Origin: Symsagittifera roscoffensis
Lineage: Eukaryota > Xenacoelomorpha > Acoela > Convolutidae
Assembly (NCBI RefSeq): GCF_963678635.1
Contig: NC_087064.1
Span: 78,720,512 to 78,780,511 of the forward strand
Direction of reading: 5' to 3'
DNA length: 60,000 bases
In this document: piece by piece, positions 53,799 through 60,000 of the stretch
Position numbering within the stretch: the first letter of the stretch is position 1
Layout: each line of letters opens with the position of its first letter
Translations under genes and position numbers: made by a program
Notes under the pieces: generated by a model
What the model saw: the letters and a program-made list of their open reading frames with translations, nothing else
Databases searched by the model: none
Told to the model about the DNA's origin: nothing

Positions 53799-56587
53799 AC
53801 TGGAAGCAGCGCGGGCTGGACCGAGAAATGCATCAAGATCCAGTCAGGAACAGGTGCACCTCAGATGAAGAGGGCACTGTGGTAGACAATGCCGCGGATG
53901 AGCTCGAGCTGATAGCAGTTTCGAAACGCCCCACCAGATTACTGCCACACGGTACGGTCGTCCGTACTAATTTGGAGCCGTGCGTTCAGGAAGCAACCCC
54001 CTTGAAGAAGATATGGTGTGTTAAGTTGATGGACGATGCTCATGCTCCGGAAATGATGAGCGGGCAAATGAACGTGGTAAAGACGTATTTGAAAGCCAGG
54101 TACAGGCTGTCGGATCTCCTAAGGGCTCAACAAAATGATAGAATGACGAGCAGTCTGAAGAGATGGATCGAGAATGGAGCACCTGACAAGGGGGACTTGG
54201 TAGAAGACAGCTATAAGATCTTAAAGCAATTCTACCTGAAGAGGAAAGACTTGTTGTACCTGAACAAGGACGGGATTGTAGCTTGTAAACGTAAAGAGGA
54301 GGATAAGGTCCTCTATAAATACAATTCGATAGTGTTGCCACAGTTGTACCAGACCGAATTGCTCTTTCGTTCACATGATCAGATGAGCCATCAAGGCGTG
54401 GAGAAAGTATACAACAGGATACAGAAACGATTCGAATGGCCGGGATTGAAGAAGGCTTGTGAGAAGTGGATAGCCGCATGCCTGTCTTGTCAACAGGCAA
54501 AGGATCCCAGGAAACTAAGGTTCCCCCTACAGTCAATAGAGTCTTCGGGATTCAACGAAGTGGTGCAGATTGATCATCAGAAGATCTGCATGACAGCTAC
54601 GGGCTATAATCAGGTGCTGGTAATGATCGATCATTTTACGAAATTTGCGGAGGCAGCACCCTGCATGACAGCATCGGCGGAAAAAACATGTGATCATTTG
54701 ATAAATGTGTGGATAGCGAGGCATGGCTGCCCCATCACATTTCAATCGGACAATGGCAAATCATTCGTGGGTGACCTCACGAAAGAGTTAATGAAAAGGT
54801 CGCAGGGAACACAAGCCCACTCGACCATTTATCACCCGCAAACGAATGGCCTAGTCGAGAGGCAGAATCGCACACTGGTATCCATGTTGAGAGTCTATTC
54901 CTCACGCTACATGGATGAATGGGACAAGCACTTGCCGCAAGTGATGGGTGCTTACAACAGCACAGAACACTCCACCACGGGAATAAGTCCGCACATGATG
55001 CTAACGGGTCACGAAAAAGCGCTTCCGTTGACGTTTTTCTACCCTGAGTATGAAGGGAAGAGAACAGCACCGCAAACGTACGTGCGGGATGTCATTAGAA
55101 GACAGCAGGACCTCAATGACCTATGCAGGAGGAACACGCAACAGGCGCAGATTAGACAGAAAAGGAGGTTTGATAAGAGGACTGCCGACGCAAAAACCTA
55201 CTCAGTTGGCGACTACGTCTGGGTTCTCCAGAAAATGGTTCCACCAAAAGGGACCAAGAAATTATTAAAGAAATGGCGTGGTCCATTTCAGATAACGGAG
55301 GTGCACCAAGGAGGTCGTTTTTATCGATTGAGCACTGGAAGAGCAGCTCATTACGAAAATATCAAACCACACAATGCCTCGTCAGAGGACTGGTGCATCC
55401 CAGCGGACATGCAAGAAGGAGACTATTTGATAGTGGATCCTGCTTGTGAGGTGAATGAAAGGGGTACTCGCGACAAAAATGACGGGAATGAGGTGGTGGA
55501 CGATTGCGACCTACCACTGGATCTGGAGTTGACCGAGCGAGTAGAGGTGGACGATGAAACTCTACCTTATGCCCAGGAAGACTGGGATTGCCCGGAACAA
55601 AACGAAATTGACAAAGGAATACAGTCTGACTTTCCTCTCACCATGGAAACACGCCAGAGCAAGAGAGGGAAGAACGAGAAGAAATACAATCCGTACGGCG
55701 AGGAACTGGAGAGGGAACCAGAAGCGGAACAGACTCATGAGCAAGAACATGCGAACTTGCGGGTGCTCGAAAGGCTCCATCATCTGCCGACGGATCCAAA
55801 AGAAACAATCCTGACGATTCAGGACATCGATAAAGACGGCATCAGTTTCGTCAGTCATGACAATACCGAATCCAACTGGGTCGCCCCAGATGGTCCTCTA
55901 CGTGTTCCGCAATCCAACCTCGATCTGCTAGACTTTGGGCGATCGACGGGAACGTCGATGGGTATTTTTCTCCGGGGAGTGGGGGTAGGACTCACCCACA
56001 CCAAAAACCTGATCATAAAAAAACTGAAATCGGCAAGAGAAACCGGAGAACTAGAAGCGGAAGGCGAGAATGCTAAAAAACCAGCTTTCGGACAAAATTT
56101 TGAATCTTATTTTGACCTACCGAACCATTATTCAAGCAACATCGTTGTAACGGACAGCGATTTCATACTTACGGAACGTACATGCGCTATAGCGATAACC
56201 GCGGATGTAAGCTTCAAAACAGCACTAGCAGCTGATTTTAAGAGAGAGTACAAGAATATCGAGTTTTTCTGGAAACAGAGGCCTGGTGTAGGAGGGATGA
56301 TAGCGCTGCCCCCTGTTGCATCACAGGTACCAGGGAAGTATCTGCGCTTTTTGGTTACGAAGGCTACCGATAGGCAACACGTAAATCCAGAGAGCTTGGT
56401 ATTGGCCTTGACTCGACTTAGGGATTTCCTGGTTGAGAGAGGTGTGACCTCTCTCTCGTTGCCAGTCTATGATCCCAATAGAGGAAAGCTACATCCGAGA
56501 GAGTTGTACGCCCTTGTACATGTGATATTTTCAGAAACTGACATAGAGGTTTACTTACATAAAAAATACTATCTGAGTATATGCTAG
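53789..56587 (+). CDS. Element C integrase with C-terminal macro domain
   Basis: 932 uninterrupted codons, the clearest evidence that integrase and the macro-like domain are one protein. The HHCC zinc domain reads HDQMSH (second His present) and CLSCQQ. Core: VQIDHQ, FQSDNGKSF and NGLVERQNRTL (Asp, Asp, Glu all present). GPY/F module: KKWRGPFQITEV. After an acidic linker (shortened by about 150 bp relative to B), the macro domain runs from about residue 760: TDSDFILTERTCAIAITAD, VGGMIALPPVASQVPGKYL, FLVTK, LALTRLRDFLVERGV, LSLPVYDPNRGKL and a YLHKKYY end. Normal Ty3 integrases end after GPY/F or a chromodomain. Stop at 56585-56587. Confidence 0.85.
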   Translation: MLVDWKQRGLDREMHQDPVRNRCTSDEEGTVVDNAADELELIAVSKRPTRLLPHGTVVRTNLEPCVQEATPLKKIWCVKLMDDAHAPEMMSGQMNVVKTYLKARYRLSDLLRAQQNDRMTSSLKRWIENGAPDKGDLVEDSYKILKQFYLKRKDLLYLNKDGIVACKRKEEDKVLYKYNSIVLPQLYQTELLFRSHDQMSHQGVEKVYNRIQKRFEWPGLKKACEKWIAACLSCQQAKDPRKLRFPLQSIESSGFNEVVQIDHQKICMTATGYNQVLVMIDHFTKFAEAAPCMTASAEKTCDHLINVWIARHGCPITFQSDNGKSFVGDLTKELMKRSQGTQAHSTIYHPQTNGLVERQNRTLVSMLRVYSSRYMDEWDKHLPQVMGAYNSTEHSTTGISPHMMLTGHEKALPLTFFYPEYEGKRTAPQTYVRDVIRRQQDLNDLCRRNTQQAQIRQKRRFDKRTADAKTYSVGDYVWVLQKMVPPKGTKKLLKKWRGPFQITEVHQGGRFYRLSTGRAAHYENIKPHNASSEDWCIPADMQEGDYLIVDPACEVNERGTRDKNDGNEVVDDCDLPLDLELTERVEVDDETLPYAQEDWDCPEQNEIDKGIQSDFPLTMETRQSKRGKNEKKYNPYGEELEREPEAEQTHEQEHANLRVLERLHHLPTDPKETILTIQDIDKDGISFVSHDNTESNWVAPDGPLRVPQSNLDLLDFGRSTGTSMGIFLRGVGVGLTHTKNLIIKKLKSARETGELEAEGENAKKPAFGQNFESYFDLPNHYSSNIVVTDSDFILTERTCAIAITADVSFKTALAADFKREYKNIEFFWKQRPGVGGMIALPPVASQVPGKYLRFLVTKATDRQHVNPESLVLALTRLRDFLVERGVTSLSLPVYDPNRGKLHPRELYALVHVIFSETDIEVYLHKKYYLSIC

Positions 56588-56683
56588 GAAATGCAATCGG
56601 CGGTAAGTGGTTTTTATTAAGTTAACTTGATAGGAATTAGGATCAAGTTTTAGAGTAGGATTAGGTTTTAGGTCGTCTAAGAT

Positions 56684-57699
56684 TTGGTCGTAGACAGGAT
56701 AGCTGTAAGTGATATGATGGACACGCTGGTAGGTTTGGACGAGGTAGCGGTGCTAGAAGAAATCGACTTGGTTAATGATATGGATCAGGATTGGATCGAC
56801 GATCGATCAGAACCGGAAGTGGAGTTCGAACCAGAAGCGGAACAGACTCATGAGCAAGAGCTAGCGAACTTGCGGGTGCTCGAATGGCTCCATGATCTGC
56901 TGACGGATCCAAAAGAGACAATCCTGACGATTCAGGACATCGATAAAGACGACATCAGTTACGTCAGTCATGACAATACCGAATCCAACTGGGTCGCCCC
57001 AGATGGTCCTCTACGTGTTCCGCAATCCAACCTCAATCTGCTAGACTTTGGGCGATCGACGGGAACGTTGATGGGTATTTTGTCCGGGGAGTGGGGGTAG
57101 GACTCACCCACACCGAAAACCTGATCATAAAAAAATTGAAATCGGCAAGAGAAACCGGAGAACTAGAGACGGAAGGCGAGAATGCTAAAAAACCAGCTTT
57201 CGGCCGAAATTTTGAATCTTATTTTGACCTACCGAACCATTATTCAAGCAACATCGTTGTAACGGACAGCGATTTCATACTTACGGAACGTACATGCGCT
57301 ATAGCGATAACCGCGGATGTAAGCTTCAAAACAGCACTAGCAGCTGACTTTAAGAGAGAGTACAAGAATATCGAGTTTTTATGGAAACAGAGGCCTGGTG
57401 TAGGAGGGATGATAGCGCTGCCCCCTGTTGCATCACAGGTACCAGGGAAGTATCTGTGCTTTTTGGTTACGAAGGCTACCGATAGGCAACACGTAAATCC
57501 AGAGAGCTTGGTATTGGCCTTGACACGACTTAGGGATTTCCTGGTTGAGAGAGGTGTGACCTCTCTCTCGTTGCCAGTCTATGATCCCAATAGAGGAAAG
57601 CTACATCCGAGAGAGTTGTACGCCCTTGTACATGTGATATTTTCAGAAACTGACATAGAGGTTTACTTACATAAAAAATACTATCTGAGTATATGCTAG
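56684..57699 (+). pseudogene. Element C second copy of the macro module
   Basis: A tandem duplicate (offset 1112 bp) of the linker and macro domain, nearly identical to 55712-56674. It keeps the acidic linker start (EEIDLVNDMDQDW) that the first copy lost. It is broken by a one-base loss at about 57080 (GILSGEWG then stop), and the macro part continues in frame from 57091. The layout suggests a template switch or unequal exchange that inserted a second module. It lacks its own start and follows the pol stop, so it may be untranslated. Confidence 0.8.
57079..57102 (+). promoter_or_regulatory. Purine-rich tract before the macro domain (possible central PPT)
   Basis: The run GGGGAGTGGGGGTAGGA preceded by TTGTCC resembles the word next to the 3' LTR of B (TTGTCCGGGGAGTA). 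Equivalents occur at 55968-55990 in the first module of C, at 32698-32722 (minus) in B and at 8673-8696 (minus) in A. It also encodes the conserved peptide RGVGVGLT, so selection on protein alone could explain it. Confidence 0.3.
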
Positions 57700-58147
57700 G
57701 AAATGCATTCGGCGGTAAGTGGTTTTTATTAAGTTAACTTGATAGGAATTAGAATCAAGTTTTAGAGTAGGATTAAGTTTTATGTTTGTAGTGATAGTGT
57801 AGATGTGTGACGTTTATGCGTTATGTTATTGTTATGATATGTTTTATGTTTTGTGTCATAAAAAGACCTAGAACACTCCAGGTGGTCAAGGTGACAGCGC
57901 TCATTTGCGCTACTTTGGCAAGGATGCAGGTGGACGATCCACCTTGGTGCTAAACTTTTTAATCAAAATTGAGAAGAGAATTTCAATGAAGAGTTTTAAA
58001 GATCTGAATGAAGTTTTATCAAAAGATGACGGTTGTAGGTCGCGACTTTTTTTTTAGATCTTGATCGATCAGAAATTGTTTATTGAATTCATTGAATCAA
58101 AACGAACCAGGAGAAAATTCACGAAACAAGAATCAACACGATAAGAA
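57700..58147 (+). other. Spacer between pol and ORF2 in element C
   Basis: Non-coding. A consensus-like donor GTAAGT lies at 57715-57720, soon after the stop. A small hairpin AGGTGGA/TCCACCT lies around 57925-57942. Upstream of the ORF2 ATG (58148) is an A-rich stretch. It corresponds to 31645-32098 of element B. Confidence 0.6.
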
Positions 58148-60000
58148 ATGGGTGACACGAACGAATTAATGGAATTCCTCTCAGCGAGTCTAGGAGCGAC
58201 TCTAGACGAGATCTATCAGCGGCTGATCGATTGTGATTTTACACGAGAAGACCCGTGGCTGGCGATGTTTGTGGTCGCGCTCCTCAATGCGTTGGGACGA
58301 GAGGGTCGAGGGAATCGCCCTACTGAAGTGGTGTTAATGTTGGCCTTCGGTGAGTCCGGGACCGCCGAGAGAGGTCGAAACCGACTGATGAGATGGCGGC
58401 GTGGAGAAATGTCTGGTCACGACCTGGCTCGTGAGCCAGGACTAGGGGAACAAAGGGAACACCGGCTAGGTGAGATGCCCTTGCCAACCCAACCGGCGCA
58501 ACCGCTCATCGGAGCGAAAAGACTACTTGACGGGCCTGGCCCGTCACATTCAATCGATTCTCCAACAGCTGCTCCTCCTCCCAAGAGAGTGAGGGTCAAC
58601 GAAATAGAGATACAGACGTCGGAGACAATCGAGACGTTGGAGAAGAAAAAGAGAGATCAGAGCGAGCTGTGTGCCAAGCTCCAGGAGTATAGGGCGATAG
58701 CTCGAGAAAGAGACGAATGGAAGAAGAAGTACGAGGACCTGCAGGTGGCCTACAAGGAGGATGAGATAAAACACCTGAAGGAGCTGTATATGGCAAAGGT
58801 GAGCCAAGTGTCACAAGAGGTTCTGGTGACGATGAAGTCCTCGGAGGGATCCACGCAGACACGCTCCAAGACAAGAGTACAGGAGCTGTGTACACCGAGA
58901 GGGCCCGAGGCTCCTCAGCAGACACAACAGTCTGCTCCTAATCAAAGGAAGCGATACCAGATCCCTCCGACACCTATCTCGCTCCTCAGTTCTAAGAGTC
59001 ATTCAACCAAGTGGCCAGAGCGACCATGGATGAGATTAACAGAACCACTGGACGGACACTGGGTAGGATCGTCCCTTCCCATGGTCGGGAACACTCGTCC
59101 AATTGTTCGGAGCGAACACCCCGCACGGTAGCGTCCTCGGGGACTGCGCCTGCGGAGTCTTTCGAAAGTCTCGCGTGGTAGACATTAGAAAGAATCTGAT
59201 GGCTCGTCACCAATTCCCACAAGTGGCCGCAGAGCATCCTCGAGCCTGCCTAAATGACATGAGCTGGAACCCCGCTACGAGCGACCAAATAATTCCCCCA
59301 GGGAATCGCCACTTGATCATAGGAGACAGTTGGTGCGGGATCACAATGAGATCTTCGTCTATGGTCAGACTACCGCTCTGTCCTTTGGAGAAGCCTCAGT
59401 GGCTCAGGTCATCAAGATGATGGAGTTTCAGAGCGAAGATTACCTGGATACGCTGGTGATAATGCTGGGGACCAACGACGTCTCAAGAGCCCCAGTAACT
59501 CCAGAGAGCAAGTGGGAGCCTCCATTGGTCTGCCTCCTGAATGAACTAAAGGAGAAATACAGGCCCAGAATTGTGATACTGTGCACAATACCACAGAACC
59601 CGATGGTGGGCACTTTAGTCGCAGATTCCATGAATGGCAACGTGACCCGGTGGAACGAAATGACCCGCAGATTGGTGAGGAACAACCCTGGCGAGCTACG
59701 ACTTATGGATCTCGAAAGCATGTTGCGCATGATTGATCACATCGCGCTCACCAGGGATGGGATACATTTCAACACCCAATGAGGGAGACACTGGGTTAAT
59801 GACACATTTCAGACGCAGTTGAGGGAAATGGAACAGGAGTTGAAGGCGACCAGTTCCCTGGCTTGGACCAGTTCGACTGGAGGGAGTAGAGTAAGGGGAA
59901 GCGTGCCAGAATCCCTTGTCAACCGCCTGGGGTCCCTGGCAACGCAGACGGCTACAGCTGCACCCGTAGCCCAGACTTCCAATGTAAGAGAGCGACTGGG
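58148..60000 (+). pseudogene. Element C ORF2 start: coiled coil and SGNH hydrolase (cut by window)
   Basis: Starts MGDTNELMEF like element B. The coiled coil is around residues 165-225. A frameshift near 58950 follows, then the frame of the SGNH block I returns (LIIGDS, Ser codon 59328-59330), breaks again directly after it, and resumes at 59330 with FGEAS, LGTNDVS and DGIHFN before a stop at 59780-59782. Residues past this stop (GRHWVNDTF onward) still match element B, then the two copies diverge near 59930. The catalytic set Ser, Asn-Asp, Asp/His is conserved although the frame is lost. Confidence 0.75.

Larger units (their letters stand above)
45555..60000 (+). mobile_element. Element C, continued after the B insertion
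   Basis: Plus-strand continuation of the element that starts at 19270: leader part 2, gag-pol, duplicated macro module, spacer and the start of ORF2, then the window ends. Gene order and sequence mirror element B. Premature stops, frameshifts and changed catalytic residues show that C is a dead copy. Its LTR is more diverged from the B LTRs than they are from each other, and it hosts B, so it inserted before B. Confidence 0.85.

Noticed and set aside
30200-60000. One giant palindromic element with gag-pol in both arms
   Set aside because: The arms are two independent copies (B and C) with different mutations. The axis contains one LTR and one leader segment in the arrangement expected from insertion of B into C.

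Overview
This window looks like repeat-rich, gene-poor nuclear DNA from an invertebrate animal; I cannot name the phylum. I see no bacterial operons, no rRNA or tRNA genes, and no single-copy host gene. Nearly all recognisable coding sequence belongs to retroelements. The main ones are three related Ty3/gypsy-type LTR elements (order gag, protease, reverse transcriptase, RNase H, integrase), called A, B and C here. There are also two decayed reverse-transcriptase (RT) pseudogenes of other types, a solo LTR and a 14-bp minisatellite.

Layout. 1-1850: no recognised gene. 1857-2350: relic RT fragment. 2547-3426: diverged solo LTR. 3463-7600: decayed RT with a restriction-endonuclease-like C-terminus, whose first 1.25 kb is tandemly duplicated. 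8076-16704 (minus): element A, a diverged and broken gag-pol. 17090-17945: minisatellite. 19270-20151: 5' LTR of element C (plus strand), then its primer-binding site and first 1.2 kb of leader. 21407-45554 (minus): element B, LTR to LTR, 24.1 kb, inserted into the leader of C. 45555-60000: element C resumes (leader, gag-pol, duplicated macro module, start of its second ORF) and runs off the window.

The striking object is the B/C family, a giant LTR retroelement. On the minus strand B has an 884-bp 5' LTR, a primer-binding site that fits the 3' end of tRNA-Asn, and a leader of about 3.1 kb with two covarying RNA hairpin units. A gag-pol follows whose last domain, after integrase, looks like an OARD1/TARG1-type macro domain. 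After that come a short spacer, a second coding region of about 8.6 kb (roughly 2,860 codons, broken by frameshifts and stops), a 3' UTR and an 883-bp 3' LTR. The second region begins with a coiled coil and an SGNH/GDSL-type hydrolase. A degenerate second SGNH-like segment follows, then about 1,900 residues I do not recognise.

B and C are oriented head to head, so the region first looks like a huge palindrome or a foldback transposon. The better reading is nested insertion. The sequence left of B (21404-21406) and right of B (45555-45557) is the same CTA, and the uninterrupted site can be read inside B itself near 43432. Both copies carry frameshifts and stop codons, so neither is likely to be autonomous. 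Element A shares the gag-pol plus macro layout, but no second ORF is visible beside it.
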